Assembly (NCBI GenBank): GCA_943737045.1
Contig: CALSFV010000447.1
Span: forward strand, 62,001 to 126,000
Direction: 5' to 3'
Length of the DNA stretch: 64,000 bases
From: Parapristionchus giblindavisi
Lineage: Eukaryota > Nematoda > Chromadorea > Rhabditida > Diplogasteridae
Shown: positions 35,805 to 49,784 of the stretch, one piece after another
Numbering within the stretch: position 1 is the first letter of the stretch
Layout of the letters: the number at the start of each line of letters is the position of its first letter
The notes under the pieces: model-generated
What the model was told of the DNA's origin: nothing
Seen by the model: the letters and a program-made list of their open reading frames with translations, nothing else
The model's database searches: none
Position numbers and translations under genes: made by a program

Positions 35805-36118
35805 CTTCTCCCTCTCCCTCGCCCTCTCTCCCCTTTTTTTCTCTCTCTCTCTCCCCACTCTCTCTCCCTCTCCCTCCCTCTCCCTCTCAATCTCCCTCTC
35901 CATCCTCCAATGCCATTCTCTACTCATCCTCTCTTCAATGACTATTTTCCCTTCCTGAATTGGTCCAGTCGATCCTCACACAACATCCATTCACTATTTT
36001 CCATTCATTATCCAAAATCTCTACTCCTCCCTCTCCCTCTCCCTCTCCCTCTCTCTCCCTCCTCCTCCTCTCTCTCCCTCTCTCCCTCCTCCCTCTCCCT
36101 CTCCCTCTCCCTCCTTCC
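35805..36118 (+). repeat. Two (CTCCCT)n tracts separated by unique sequence
   Basis: CTCCCT/CTCTCC hexamers at about 35805-35910 and 36027-36118. Confidence 0.9.
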
Positions 36119-36915
36119 GTCTTTCCTCCTCCTTCTATCAACTCATTCTCTTCCAAATAGACTGTTTTCAGTGACTTAATTAGACTAAACCGTCGAATAT
36201 TTGTGTGTCTTTAAGGGGAAAGGAAGGATTAATATTGTCCGATGGTTCCTCGTTAGAGCATTCCATATTCACAACCTCCTCCTCGCAGAATCTGGACAAA
36301 TTCCCTATGAAAGGAGAAACAGCGCATCTTGTCATCTTTAGAACAATAATGCCAAATATTTGCTTTATAAGACACTCTGATAGGGCCATGTATGTTATCT
36401 GTGGTAGTACAAGGGTCTCATGGAGGGTTACCCACGTATGATCTTTGTTTATTTATTGTATTTTGTTGAATAGAAAAAATTATCTCTCATATGGAGTAGT
36501 AAGAAACCGCCAGCCAGTCCCATCTCCCCCTCGAGGGTCACTCCTCTGCACTATACACTCGCTGATATTGTATTGTATTGCAGTTTCTCTTGATTTCGTA
36601 TAAATTAATTCTGGACTGAGAGAACGTTTCTGTCAATCTTTCTCTCGATTGAGCTCACTATCATCGCTTTTACCGTGAATGGAATATGTTTCATTTACGT
36701 AATATAGATGAACTAGAGATGAAAATACTCAATTTATTTAGGGATCTTCTTACAAAAATATATCATTATGATAAGGTTTACGGACACATAAGAATTGTAC
36801 CACTCACAATCAATCAGCTATTAATACCGTCTCTAAAATATTACATCAGCGGCCGAAACACCATAAGGCACATTATTAGCCTACATATTTAAAAAAATTA
36901 GTGCGTGCAAACCTA

Positions 36916-38516
36916 CAGTACCGTCCAAAAGTATACCAAAAAGTACATTTTTCGTCATAACTTTTTTAAAACTCAACAGATCCTGTTCAGCTTTTCAGGG
37001 TTTATTTTGAGAGTGTTTTTACGTGTTTTGCACAAATAAACACCCCAGTTGAACTCTTACGGTAAAAGTTATTTCGAATTCATCAAAAGTCGAAAAAATG
37101 AGATTTTCGTTTTCTACGATTTTTTCTGAGTTTTCCATTCATTTCGCTACCAATGTGTGTTATATCGTTGTAAAACTATTACAAGGTCTCTTGGGAGCAA
37201 GAATCTACCGATATCCGAGTGAGAATTCATTCGTCGTTGACGTCAGATGGGACTGTCCGCAGTCACCCTCTCACATTATCTCCGGGTGTCTGTTCCGACC
37301 ATCCACAAGGTCATCATATCTCCAATCTATGCTCAAACAATGAAGAAGATTAATGGACGACCTCGCAAGACGACTACTACCTCTGATCGTCTGATTGCCC
37401 GTATCCAGAAGGAGAATCCGACGCTCAATGCAACGGACACCAAGCAAGAAACGCAGGAATTGCAACAAATTTGGATGCCTAAAGCTTCTAAACTTGGCTG
37501 AAATGATGTTTGAGGGAAGGAAATGGGTCTCCAGGATATTGACGTATTCGTCGTTCTTTACAATTACCTTCATATGGTCCAGGGGACCAACCCCATCTAC
37601 AGAAAAACAACCCCACAACATCGACGATCTGAATTGGACCCCACAACAGTGGTAGTAGGTCGTATTCTCAAACGAAAACAAGTTTTTGGTAATTGGTACG
37701 GTGGGAATAGATCATTTTCGTCAACCGGCTAACAGTAGATTTGATGGGAACTACCAGCTGCTCACCTTGAAGCTTGGATGAGTATGGTTGATTTGTGGGG
37801 TTATTTCTCGGTAGTTGGGGTTGGTCCCCTAGTCCATGTGAAGGGAATTATGGGGAAGGAGGACTACACTGATATCTTACATTTAGAGACCTATTTCATT
37901 CCTTCAAACGTCTTTTCACTCAAGTCTTTTCACGTCTTTTCACTTTTCACTCTTCACATAATTCAATTTGGTGAAATTCCGCAAGTTCTTGTTTGGTGTC
38001 CATTGCAGTGAGCCACGAGTTCTCCATCGCAGCGCGGTTAATAATATGATGAGATGTCGTGGTCGTCTTTAAAGGTCGTCCATTAGTCATTTTCATTGTT
38101 TGGGCACAGATTGGAGTTCTAAAGACCGTGGGGACAGTCGAAACAGACATCCGGAACTGCTGCGACAGTTGGCTGCGGACGGAGCCATCTGGCGTTCACG
38201 ACGAAAGGATTCTATTACGGATATCGGTGGAATATTGCTCACAAGAGGCCGTGACATGGTTTTAAAATGATATAACACACATTGGTAACGAAATGAGTGA
38301 AAAACTCTGAAGAAAACGAAGAAAACGAAAATCTCACTTTTGTGACTTTTGATAAATTCGAAATTAATTTTACCGTAAGAGTTCAACCGGGGTGTTTATT
38401 TGTGCAAAACACGTAAAAACACTCTCAAAATAATCCCTGAAAAGCTGGACAGGATCGGTTGAGTTTGAAAAGTTATGGCGAAAAAATACTTTTTGGTATA
38501 CTTTTGGACGGTACTG
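36916..38516. mobile_element. 1.6-kb palindromic Tc1-like element with scrambled transposase
   Basis: The ends are CAGTACCGTCCAAAAGTATA and its inverse, bounded by TA at 36914-36915 and 38517-38518. The two halves of about 800 bp are inverted copies. Each half holds transposase pieces in opposite orientations. Left half: an N-terminal DNA-binding piece on plus (37247-37450; VSVPTIHKVI, GRPRKTTTTSDRLIARI) and a catalytic-domain piece on minus (about 37681-37540; MLWGCFSVDGVGPLDHMK). Right half: the mirror image, with a catalytic piece on plus (37778-37925; GVGPLVHVKGIM) and an N-terminal piece on minus (38150-37950). WGxFSxxGVGPL is a Tc1-family signature. No intact transposase exists; the element must be non-autonomous. 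Confidence 0.88.
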
Positions 38517-38518
38517 TA

Positions 38519-39622
38519 TATTAGTACATCTACTAATATTATTATTTTAATTTAAATAGATATATCTATATATATATCGTAACCATCGATCATAATGCTT
38601 GACTACTGTAACCTATCGTGATCTTTTATAGTAATTTAATTGACGAACAGGGTTTATCATTTGTGACCAAACTCGCTCAAAAATTTAAGTGAACACGAAC
38701 GTAAAGCAGATGTTTTCCGTGACGGCGTAGGCCCCATCAAATCTAACGGCCGCGAAGTTGTTTTATTGATATTAGTACAAAATCAATCGAACATTCGCTT
38801 CCGATAGTATCACAATGATTTTCAATAATTCCTTGATGATTCATATGTTTTAATCGCTGATTGTTCCTACAATTCAGTTTTATGAACATTACACAACGTC
38901 TACCTCTAGTTCCTCCTCTGAAAGATTATACCTGTCTGAGATCGCAATTCCATTTATTCTTGCAACAATATATTGCAGCCTTTTATTGTTTCGTTAAATT
39001 ATCATTTTTCGTCTGTTTAGAACTCTCTAAATACTAGGTGTGTGCTTGTACGTCTGTCAAATATTTGACGGATGTGAAACATTGCTTTGTCACAATCATA
39101 TTTTACTTTCGTTTTGCTTTTGAGATTATTTCTGCCACTCCGACGGTCATATTCGAGATTTCGTTGTTTTTGTTACCATGAATGAAATATGTTTCATGAA
39201 TTGAATATAGATGAAATAGAAATGAAACTAGTCAGTTCTTAGGTGATATCAGCGAGGAAAATAATTGAACCGTTCGAGAACGAATATACATCCTATTACA
39301 TTGATCATATTCACCAATTGTATTCAAAATCTTAAGTTTTGTTGAATTAAAGACTATTGAATATAGATGATGTAAAGATGAAACTATTCAACCCCTTTAA
39401 AGGGTATCAAAGAAGATATTGTCTTAGGTGCTTCTTCTTTCTTATTCTACATCATTCTCTACTATCGAATCTCAAAATGCATGAATGATTCAAGTATATT
39501 TCAAACAGAATAGTGTCATTATTGCACAAATTTTGATTGAATGCTACATGGATTTTTATACGTTCCGGAGATTGTAAAAAAAAGAAATATCTCACACTTA
39601 TTCCAAACCTTCCATTCTTGCC
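38519..39622. other. Gene-poor AT-rich stretch
   Basis: No gene seen. Copies of a short dispersed motif with ATATAGATGA and ATGAAACTA occur at 39176-39240 and 39356-39400. Confidence 0.55.
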
Positions 39623-39625
39623 TTA

Positions 39626-39734
39626 TGCGGTATTACATTTTCAAAACGTGCCCACACCGTAACCTCCGCCGTAACGTCTCCGTCGTTACGGCGGAGGATA
39701 CGTTGTGCGCACGTTTTGAAAATGTAACACCGCA
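39626..39734. mobile_element. 109-bp GC-hairpin MITE flanked by TTA
   Basis: The inverted ends are TGCGGTATTACATTTTCAAA and TTTGAAAATGTAACACCGCA, and the stem continues through AACGTGC. TTA is duplicated at 39623-39625 and 39735-39737. The core CCGCCGTAACG / CGTTACGGCGG is itself palindromic. Same architecture and core as 11610-11717. Confidence 0.88.
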
Positions 39735-39737
39735 TTA

Positions 39738-41535
39738 AAGTTAGATATCCACCAAAAACCGAAACCGAACGCTTGAAGAGAAGAAAAATGAAATATTAAT
39801 TTCACAAAACAATCTTTTGTTCATTTGGTATGAAAAGATCGTTTCCGTCCCTCAAAAGGTTAGAGTCGGCATTGGATTTCCTATTGTAGCGATGAATAGA
39901 ATACGTTTCATTGAATAAATATAGATAGATGAGTTAAAGATGAATCTAATCAGTAGGATGGAAATAGCGTGAAAAAAATTAACCAATAATAAATAAAAAT
40001 CAGTGATCAGAACTTGGCCATTTACGAAAAAAGCGTAAAATGCTGTACAGATGTTCTTAAATATAATCCAACATAGCCAGTCCATATTTCAAATAATCAC
40101 CTATCATCAATAAAATGCGTTCGTAACACAGTTTGTAACCCATAAACGTTGATATTAAAACAAAAACCCATTAAAACGTGCTTAAAATCATTAAAAATGA
40201 GCATTTTCTAAGCATTTTCCACGTGAACTTCTGAACAGAATTTTCCGCGTGTTCCTGCATTTTCCATGTTCTGAACACCACATAAGTGAAAAATGAATTA
40301 TTATGCGTCAGAGCAGTTTCTCTTCAAATAGTTAACGACAGTTTAAAGAAAATTGCAATTACCATAACGATTTTCCATTTTTTTTTCATACTGAGCAAAA
40401 ATGATGAAAAATCGATAGAACACCCGCTGTACATGAATTTGAATGATTCATTGATAACTTTTACTCGCTTTTTATTCGTCTGACTCTGTTTTGTGATCAT
40501 TACACAGTGAGAAAGTGTCTAGCTCTCTTCTCTCATCTACTGAAATATGATATCGTCTGCACCGAATCTTTTTATTCTTGCAAAAGTTCGTCCCGCTCGT
40601 TCAAAAATTCCATTTACTCATTTATTTTATAAAATCTTTTCTAGATTATTCAAGTTATCTCATGCTGATTTGATCGGATATAGTGTTTGTCTGTCTGATC
40701 TTTTGTCTATTTTAAGAGACAGATAATTGAATTGAATGACGTTCGGAAGACTGTGATTAATGTGGTGTTAAAAAAGGCAAAGGAAAAATTTCTAAAGAGT
40801 CAGTGGAAAGAGGAGAGTTTTCTCTGCACTTCTTTTTTTCGCAACTTTTAAACAAACCAAAAAGGAACACTCCACACGAGTCACTCATATATCGTGGGCA
40901 AGACTAAATGTGGAGTAGTACTTGATAATTCAGAATGAGAAGTTTGTATTCTTCAGAGGATTCTCATCTGACATCTATTAAAAAACAATGAAAAACAATG
41001 TACTTGAGCTTTGACTTGGTCTATTATCCATCTTCAATTACTTTTCTTGTCTTTCGTTCTTCGTTTTTTTCATCCGAATCTCCTGACGTTCATTTCTTTC
41101 TCCTTAGATAAGTCCCATCATTCTACTTCTAGATGAACCTTTTTCAATTACAATCAAAATCAGGAAAGTAAATTAGTTCAACTATCTCCTTTTTTGTTCT
41201 GTTCCGTTCGTGTACGTGATTTCCTTCATTCTATATACTCAAGAATTAATTTGAAGCATCTGAGTAACTCCGTTAGTCTCTCTATATCGGGCTTTTGAAT
41301 GCGTGAATTCCGATCAATACAGTCATTCTGCTTACAAGGGAGGTTTGAGGAATCGCAGTGGAACATCTTAATGATAGTAGTTTTCCTCGATAGGTAGAGG
41401 AGAAAAAATTGTCGGAATCGCGGAAATTTTAGCGACCAGCTATTCTCCGATTAAAAAATCTTTTGGTTTTGCAAATTTTCCAAGCAATAGAGGCGATGCC
41501 ACAAGATAAGTCTCGAACTGATGCGAAACATCGGC
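39738..41535. other. Gene-poor AT-rich stretch
   Basis: No gene seen. One further copy of the dispersed ATATAGATGA motif lies at about 39884-39960. Confidence 0.55.
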
Positions 41536-41539
41536 AGCG

Positions 41540-42451
41540 TGTAGTGGTTGTGTGCATACATTTTCATGCCCTCACAGTGTGAGGATCTACCCACTGTATA
41601 TTAGGGTGGCAAGAATGGCGCAAGAGTATTCGTTCCCACTGGCAGTCTTGGCCGAGTTATCGGGGAGAGAGGCATTTACGATCTCTCTCTCATCGAATGA
41701 GCCGGGAGAGGGGTCATTGTCTCGAATAGTCAAAAAACAGTCGAGTTGAAATCGAATGGAAAGGTTTTTCTCAGTACTGCATTGACCAAATTCAAAACTT
41801 TTAAAACTTCTGACATGAGCTCATTAGGTGCTATAAAACGAAGCCAAATTTAACGATTTTTTCAAAAAAAAATTATTAATAATTTGTTGGTTTAGGATAC
41901 AATAATATTATTTATTTGATAACAATCAGTATGTACTATTAATAATCTTCCAATTCGTCATTAAATTCAATCTCTTCAATCTTGCTATCATCAGACAAAT
42001 AACCATAGGTCTCTTCTACAGAGGCAGATAGAGAATCAATTTAATTTGAATTATTCCATGCGAATTGTGTATTATTTGAAAGATCTCGTCATGATGATGT
42101 AAAATATACATAATTTGTCTAGTTTTGTTCAAGCACGGCCTTGAAAAACTCTCGACTCGACTTCGACTCGACCTAAAAACGATTATCCTAGGGAGAGAGA
42201 TAGAGACTGCCAAGGGGAACGAATATCCTCTCCATTCGACCTCGACTCTATAGAGACTACAAAACAGGCTCATTCGAGAGCAATTCTCGCCACCCTACTG
42301 TATATGGCTCATTATCAGGATTTGCCCACTACATAAAGCTCATTTTTGATGCGAAAGATTACAATTTAAGTGAAAAATAGTGATTTTTCTAGATCGACCC
42401 ACTATATAAATAAAATTCGGTGAGGGCTGAGAAAATGTATGGTTGTGTGTG
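41540..42451. repeat. Nested inverted repeats, about 0.9 kb
   Basis: Outer arms: the CATACATTTTC...GCCCTCAC region at 41540-41577 pairs with 42420-42451. Inner arms: TATTAGGGTGGCAAGAATGG (about 41601-41620) pairs with 42280-42304, and the CGTTCCCACTGGCAGTCTTG region (41632-41651) with about 42208-42225. Imperfect throughout. Probably one decayed foldback element inside another. No coding potential recognised. Confidence 0.6.
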
Positions 42452-42867
42452 TCCTTGTTGATTGAACTATAGGAAGCTCAACTCCCCCTCCCCGCATTTT
42501 TATAACAAGAGTTTAAAAAGTCAAACCTTTTGTTTGTTTAGAGCATGTCTCGGACTTGGAAGGAATGATCAAAACAAAAAAAGGAATTATTTGGATGCAT
42601 CTATGCTAGGACCGCTGCATAATTCCCCCCTCCCAGATTAAAGCATTGATTTAATATTGATAATGTAATGTATGCAATAGGAATCGTAAGGGAACAGTTG
42701 AGTGATCATCTCATTTCACTCTTCTTCTTCTTTTTTTGTTCGTGCCGAAATGTAATTCCATTGCTCCTTCCAATACTTTTCTTCTTCTCCTTTGTTGATA
42801 TTATGTTGTTGCTGATGGACTGTCCGAATTAGAGTGACATCATTTACATTCGCTAAATGATGGTACT

Positions 42868-42962
42868 CCCAAAGCTAATTAGAAATTCTGGCTCAAACTT
42901 TTTTGTATGCGAGAAAGTGTTTCCAATGCGGTGAGTTAGTTTAGCATGGGGTATTCGTGTTG
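42868..42962. mobile_element. Short palindromic MITE (CTCTCCGC family), degenerate
   Basis: Begins at about GTACTCCCAAAGCTAATTAG and ends at about GTTTAGCATGGGGTATTC. A diverged relative of the copies at 50.07 and 50.67 kb. Confidence 0.55.
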
Positions 42963-45900
42963 TGCATAAGAAGTTTCTATAATAGTTCTTATATAGTATG
43001 ACATCAACACTGCTTATGACATATGATTCTTCCCATATCTTGCAAAGAAACCTTTCTTTCATCCTCTTATTATAGATATGATTTACATACAAGTGTAGGA
43101 GGAGGATTAAAAGAGATTCTATCACTGATTTTATGTAAGAAGCATCCGTCCAATGGGTCTAGTCTGTAAAGCAAATTGTAATTTCTTTTTTTTATTGCAA
43201 AACGGCCAATTTTATCAGTGAGGTTATCCGAAGGCTAACATGTCTGACCGGAAAAATCAATTTAAGACTGCAACATGGCAGTATGATTCAGATCTCTCCG
43301 CTATATTTTTCGCCCATTCCGTAAACTTTTCATCCAAAATTTTGCATTTTCTCATTCAAATTTGCAATACTAGTGTTGTTTTCGCATTAGAAAATGCACC
43401 TTTAAGAGATCATTATTTTGCATCATCCCTTTAAAGAAACATTGGTCGTCAAAAGGTCATTCTCAAAGAGTGCATCTATTTTTACACTTTCCGTGATTGT
43501 AATCTCCAAAAAAATAATTAAATGAAATGCTCGTTCTCGCAAAGATTTCTAATTCATTTACTTCCTTTGTTGTACGGTTGTTATAAAACGTTTGACGTCT
43601 ATCTTGCATCAATTCACTGTTTAATTTTACGGTGCACGCATGTTTCTTAATATACTGTTTTGCAAATAATTTAAAAGTCATTTAAAAGTCGTAAATTAAT
43701 GGGTATAATGGACCATAAATTGATGGGTCATATTTTGAGCATCCCTCTATTTCTCTTTCCATCATATATTATACTCTGACTAACCAACACTGTGGTCTCA
43801 TTTACTCTTTTGAGAGAAGGTCTCTTTCTCTTCTTCTTCTTCTTCATTGAGTGTATATCTCATGTCATCTCATTAGTAGATGTTGTATACTTTATAATGA
43901 GTTCTTCCCAGAATATCAATCTCTCCAAGAGCAATCCTAGTGTGTAAATGTCAAAGAGTAATCATCTTTCGCCCCAGCAAAATCATCGTTCTATTTCCGT
44001 TTTTAAGATTTATACCGAATATTGACATTTATTCTACGTCTTTTTGCTTTTTGTTGCATTTATTCAGCGCTCCATTTCCTTCAATCTAATATACAAACAA
44101 ATAATAATAAAATTAATTTATTCTTTCAATAGAACACATGGGGGATGGGATATATCTGTTAGATAAATCTTTTGAAGGATGTTCGTCTCGTTTATTTTTG
44201 AAATCGCAACAAAACATTTTATTAGTCCCTCATGTCTAACTAAATCTTTCATAACTTCCGTTATCTTCTAAATTAATTTATATTCCCACGATATCTTTCC
44301 CTTCATAGCGTCAATCCTTCAACTTTGTTCTCAATTGTTTCAACAAAATAGAGTACTCTCACTCCAATCGTGAGAAGAATATTGCATATTTGAATTTCAT
44401 AGAAGAATTGCAATGGAACGTACTGAGAATATTCTCATCGAGAAGATCTCTTGATTTTTATAGTGTACTTTGATACTTTGGGAATTAAATTTCGATTGAA
44501 TGTCATTTTGACAAACGTTGAAATGAAGAAATCGTATGATAAGTTTGTACTCCAACATCAGATAATTAATGAAAGTTTTGTTTGCTATAACGCATTTTTA
44601 TGTTCAATTGAAACTGTTTTAATGACAACATTTTCCGAAAATATCCTTATTTCGAAAGCCTGCAGAATATTCAGGCAAGGTTGGCGACTCTTAGCATATT
44701 ATATGGTTCTATTATAAGTCTCTTATTTTCAATATCTGACACGTGGACGCATCTGTGACATAGTTTGATCTTATCACTAGTTGACATTTTCTAGGATATT
44801 TGGTAGGATTATCCGGATATTGAATGGGGAATTCTATTCTTAGTCGAAGAAGTCTTGTAGTTTCATACTTTTTTGCCAAGTGGGTTTCATCTTTTCAGTG
44901 GTTAGATTAGTTAAAGTTACTCCATGCTCAATGAAGAAAAAAGACTAATTTGAAAACCTACGTTTACGACGGGGGGGAATGAGATGCTTTTTCGAATCAA
45001 AAGGATTTCTGATTTCTGAGCAATAGGGTTCGAAAAAAAATCAGTTATTTTTGTTTTACGACTGAACTACGATTTACGATGCAGTCAGAAATTTCAAGTT
45101 TTCTTTGATTTCTTTGTAGAGAAATCTTAATTGTGAATCATCATATATCCTCCTAATAAAAAAACAACCCGATTTAAATATTTATTTTTCATTCTATCTT
45201 TAAATTTATTCATCCATTGATCTCACCATACACTATCTCATCCTTTCGTCATCTCAAAATAATCTCCCAAACTTCTTCTGTACGACTCCACATTCCTTGT
45301 TAGTGACATAGGAATTAGATTGGACTCTCAATGATATTACACTGCTTCTCAATTGGATGATGTAGTTATGGATATATGTTCTCGAGATAACTGAATTGTA
45401 AAAAGACCTAAACAACCCCCAGGGGACTTCCTAGTTCTTTTTTCTCCTATGTTTTGCGGACTACTTAATTAGAGATTAGGAAAATTCTTTTAGATGTATT
45501 TTTTTCATTTGCTTTGAATACTTTGTTGAACTGTTTCTGGAGTTGGTTAAGTGGACGAAACATCTAGATCGTTGAATTGGAGTCTGAGATAAGAGTGCCG
45601 ATTCCAATAATCTATCATCGATAGCGAAAAGCTAAAATGCGAATTGATGTAGAATGTGTTGCAACTAGATAGATATGTTAAATGGAGCGTAACCACACTC
45701 AATGGTCTCTTCATAGCGCACACTATTTCTCTGTTCTCTAAGAACGAGAGAGCGTAGAGCGTTAAAGAGACCGTTGACAAAGGTTTCGGTCCCTTTATGC
45801 CAACGTTATACATTCACCACATAGGGCAGTGAGTACATATTTTCACACTGTGAGTTGTGTAAATTTAGAATGAGAATATGAAGTCCCATCTATATAAAGC

Positions 45901-46339
45901 ATAACTTGTTATTCGTTTGAGGATTACTCTAAGGACATGGTGGTAGGTTAAAGGGAGCGTAATGTTTGTAGATGGTCTCTTGATCGTTCAGTCTTTTCAA
46001 TCTTCATTGCCTATAACTGTATACACCGAAATTCCCTTCGAGTACCGTTATCAGTAAAACCCACAGTGAGTTCATTGGCACAATTTGAATTCTTTTTGGG
46101 CCTTGTTCTGAATGCATACAAGTCACTCCATAGCAATTTATCTTCGTTTTCCCTAGAATTCATGGTCGTCCGACTTTGAAAATTCACGTTTTCTTTTTTG
46201 CTTAAATTTTCAAATAGATATCACTGTTCATGTATGTTCTATAGTTGCTTACTGCTTTTTCATTCGTTTCTTCTCTTTCTTCTTTCCGTTTTGTTTCGGT
46301 GTCATATGCACTGATTGCCATCATTTGGGCTCGGGATTC

Positions 46340-46620
46340 TCCCCCTTTCCTCCATCTTCCCTCTCTCCTTCCCCTCCTCCTCTCTCTTCTCTCCCCTCTT
46401 CCTCCCTACTCTCTCTCCCTTTCCCCTCTCTCTCCTCCCTCTGCATCTCTTTTTCCTCCTTCCTCTCTCCCTTCTCCTCTCTCCTCACTTCTCCGCCCCG
46501 TTTCATCCACAACTCCCAACAAGGACGAAGCTACTCAAAGACTTCCCTAGTGCCTAATGCACCCCTCTCCTCCCCTCCCCTCCCTCTCCCTCTCCTCTCC
46601 TCTCCTCTCCTCTCATTACT
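46340..46620 (+). repeat. Pyrimidine-rich CTCCCT/TCCTCTCC tracts
   Basis: Irregular CT-rich repeats with a short unique gap at about 46500-46560. They produce overlapping Ser/Pro/Leu frames on three frames. Confidence 0.85.
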
Positions 46621-49600
46621 CTCCTATCATTCCTCTCCTCCTCCTGCATCCTACACATCCTTTGACGTATGTATACGGTGCAGCATGTCCATATTAGCTT
46701 CGTTGTATCATGTGCCATCTTTCTTCTTTCACCAATTGTTTCTGCAAGAATGAGTGGGAGGAGTTAGCATTCTTCTTTTATATTACTTAGGTATTCCTTC
46801 GGAGTTGTAGTTTAATAGTTCAGAAGATTACGGTAGTTTGTTTGGTTCCGTCTCTACCATATGAGGAATGTGATATTTGTTACTATCACATCCTGTATAC
46901 TTCTATTCGTGTAAGGAAACAATGTTTTCTTAAATACGGAAAATGCCGAAATGTTCCTTGTGATTTGGACTTCTTCAATAGTGCACTATGGACTGATTGG
47001 ATAATGTCCTTATTCAGTCTGTATTTGGCTACGGGTGTCCGAAAAGGTTCGATCTTTTTCTAAATTACATTGTACAGCATCAGAGAGGTAGACTTCTCCA
47101 TGTAAGTTCTTCAAATTCTTGGCATAAAAGAAGAAACAATAAAACAATCCACGAAAACATTCTCCATCCATTAGTCATTATTAACAAAACGGAAATGACA
47201 TTCAAATGTCCACATGACGATAGACAAGGTCTGAGTCTTTTGACCGTTGTGTCCTTTCACCGAATAGCATCATCATGCTAGTTCATTCATCGCTGCTGAA
47301 AGATAAAGTGTGCGCCTAGCCTAACGGTAACGTCTGTTATCTCTCTATCGTGCTTATTCTGCGCACTGAACGAACGTGGTACAGTAGTATTCGTTGAAAC
47401 TACTGTCCTCAACCCGATTACGAATATCTAGAATCATCACAATTGGTCCAATTCCTTGTGGGTTATTGATTATTCTCTATGTAATCCGTTTTCATAACCG
47501 TTTTCCACTAATCGGATTGATGCAAATGAAGTATCTATCTATAGGGGAAATGATTACTCTTGATCTGATCTATAATTTTTGCTTTTGTTTGAGTACAGTA
47601 GAGCGTCGGAAGGTATTATTATAGAAGATTCTATAATAGACAATCAGGATATTCGCGGAGGTCAAAGAACGATATTTTTTATCAGCATTACAGCAAAATA
47701 AGCTTGCGGTGTTCCTTTAATAAACAAGCACTTATATTTTCCACGATCATTCAAAAACTTTACATTATATTTTCATTTGGCGTTCGATCGGAAGAAGATA
47801 ATCAGTGAGAGGAACTCCCCCACTCTCTCAAATATCCCTCAAAAACATCTGTTTCAATGAAATGAAATTGGAACCATAGGGATTGATCTACCTCTCATTC
47901 CGTACCAGTCTATGTCAATGTCTTTGACACAAAAAATATTTTGTTTAAATAGTGAAATGAAACCATCGATGAATCATATCTTCACTTCTTACGATATTTC
48001 ACACTCTAAATCTATTCTATAGTATGTAGAAACTTGCAACAGGGTCCTAATCATGTTTGAAATTCATCACATATTAGTTGCTAATTTATATAGTTAAATT
48101 GTTTGAAAATTTCACTTCCTCCATAAACTATCATTCTCTTTCTCCATTTGTTCTAAGCACATAACAATTAAAAAAAAAACAAAATCGGTGAAAAATGAGC
48201 TGAGGCCTTTTCATTGTAAGTTCTCCATTGAAAATATTTTTACCTGTACCTAACAAGTCATTCACCTGTTTTGGTCCTTCATGAATTGAGACAAATTTTG
48301 ATCTCTGATCCGATGAGTGGTCTTTTCTACTAAAAGTACGCTTGATTTCACTCCTGTTCTATTATAAGTATTAGACTGACAGGTGATTGGAAATACCTTG
48401 CAGAGAGGGAATATGAACTAATATCACGATGATATTGGACCCAGTTATTGAAGAAATATCGCAAACTATAAATTCTGACATGACACACTTTTGTCGGTGT
48501 GGAGTGGGAGTTCAAACTAAATTCATTCTGTTTCGGTCAACTATCCTCATCTACCCATGAGAGAGAACAATTCAATGAATAGATTGTTCATCAACGCTAC
48601 ACACTCCCTCTCCTTACATGACTAAAATGTTCCTTCTCTCTCTTAGAATGTTAATCCGATTAGTGTGACAAAGGTTGATCTGTTTTCCAGTGGGATCACT
48701 TTCTTGCTAGACTATCGTCTCTACCTCTTCTTATCCCTCTCCCTGTCTATCGTCTACCTCACCCTCTACACCTACTTCTAAGATATCTTCTCTACCTCTT
48801 CATCTCTCTCTATTTTAACCTTGTCTACCTCTTCTACCTCTTCCTATATGAATTCTCCCTCTGCTTCTTATATTCTTTTACCTCATCATCGCTTTTCCTT
48901 CTCTCTCTCTCTCCTTAATCTATTTGTTCTTCTTCTTCATGTACACGATATATCCGTTATGAAAACTACCACAGTATTGTGGTCCAAGCCATTTTTCTTC
49001 GAAAGCAAGACAAAGGAGAGACCATTGTATTCGAGAGAGTTTGTATGTTGAGCGGTCGTTCTTGCTTTGAAAGTCATGAGAACGCTGTGCTACGAAGTGA
49101 TAATGTACTATTGATTGATATCAATCACTTTAATCAATAATTGATCTTTGATCTTTAATACTTTATCTTTCATCTTAAATGTTCATTTCTCTTTCCTGAA
49201 TGGATATTTGTCTAATTCACCTGAATTCGCCCACTATGATCAGTTTCGGTGTCACATCCGCTGCGCATTGGTTGCTCTTTGGAGTGCGTTTCATTGATTT
49301 CATGCAAATTTGCAATAAAACGAGGGATACAAATCGTTACGTGACCCATAACAAATCAATGTGTCTTTGTGATCAACGCTCTACAGACAAACCAAGAGAA
49401 GAAATTGCAAAATAAGCATTGAAAGATCACTGCAAACGTTTAGATATGGTTAAATTAGTTTCGTACATAATATCCGCTTCCCTCTCCTTTTCATCGACCT
49501 CTGATTTGTTTTGAATTTGAAAAAAAAGAAAATTGAATTTTTTAATTGAATTTTTGAACCGAAATTTGTGGTACAAATTTTGGAAATAGTAGCCTCATGC

Positions 49601-49784
49601 TTTCATGTTGACACAGAAGATTGAAATTAAGAGACCTTCAATAAATCACATTTGATGCTATACATGCAATTGTTAGTTCATTGAATATTTTTGAAAAAAG
49701 GGCCTCCAACAAGTAGAATAAACGGACTTCATCTATGTTTTGTTCCAATTCTTGCCGTGGTCATTCTAACCATCTCTTCTTCTC

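Larger units (their letters stand above)
32338..36913. other. Gene-poor, simple-repeat-rich stretch
   Basis: No supportable gene. It holds purine tracts at 32581-32672 and 33635-33712, pyrimidine hexamer tracts at 35805-35910 and 36027-36118, and copies of a short dispersed motif at 33062-33112 and 36676-36740. Confidence 0.55.

Noticed and set aside
37271..37681. 136-codon minus-strand frame as an intact transposase
   Set aside because: Only its first half has Tc1 catalytic-domain similarity. The rest is the antisense of the N-terminal piece, within a scrambled palindromic element.
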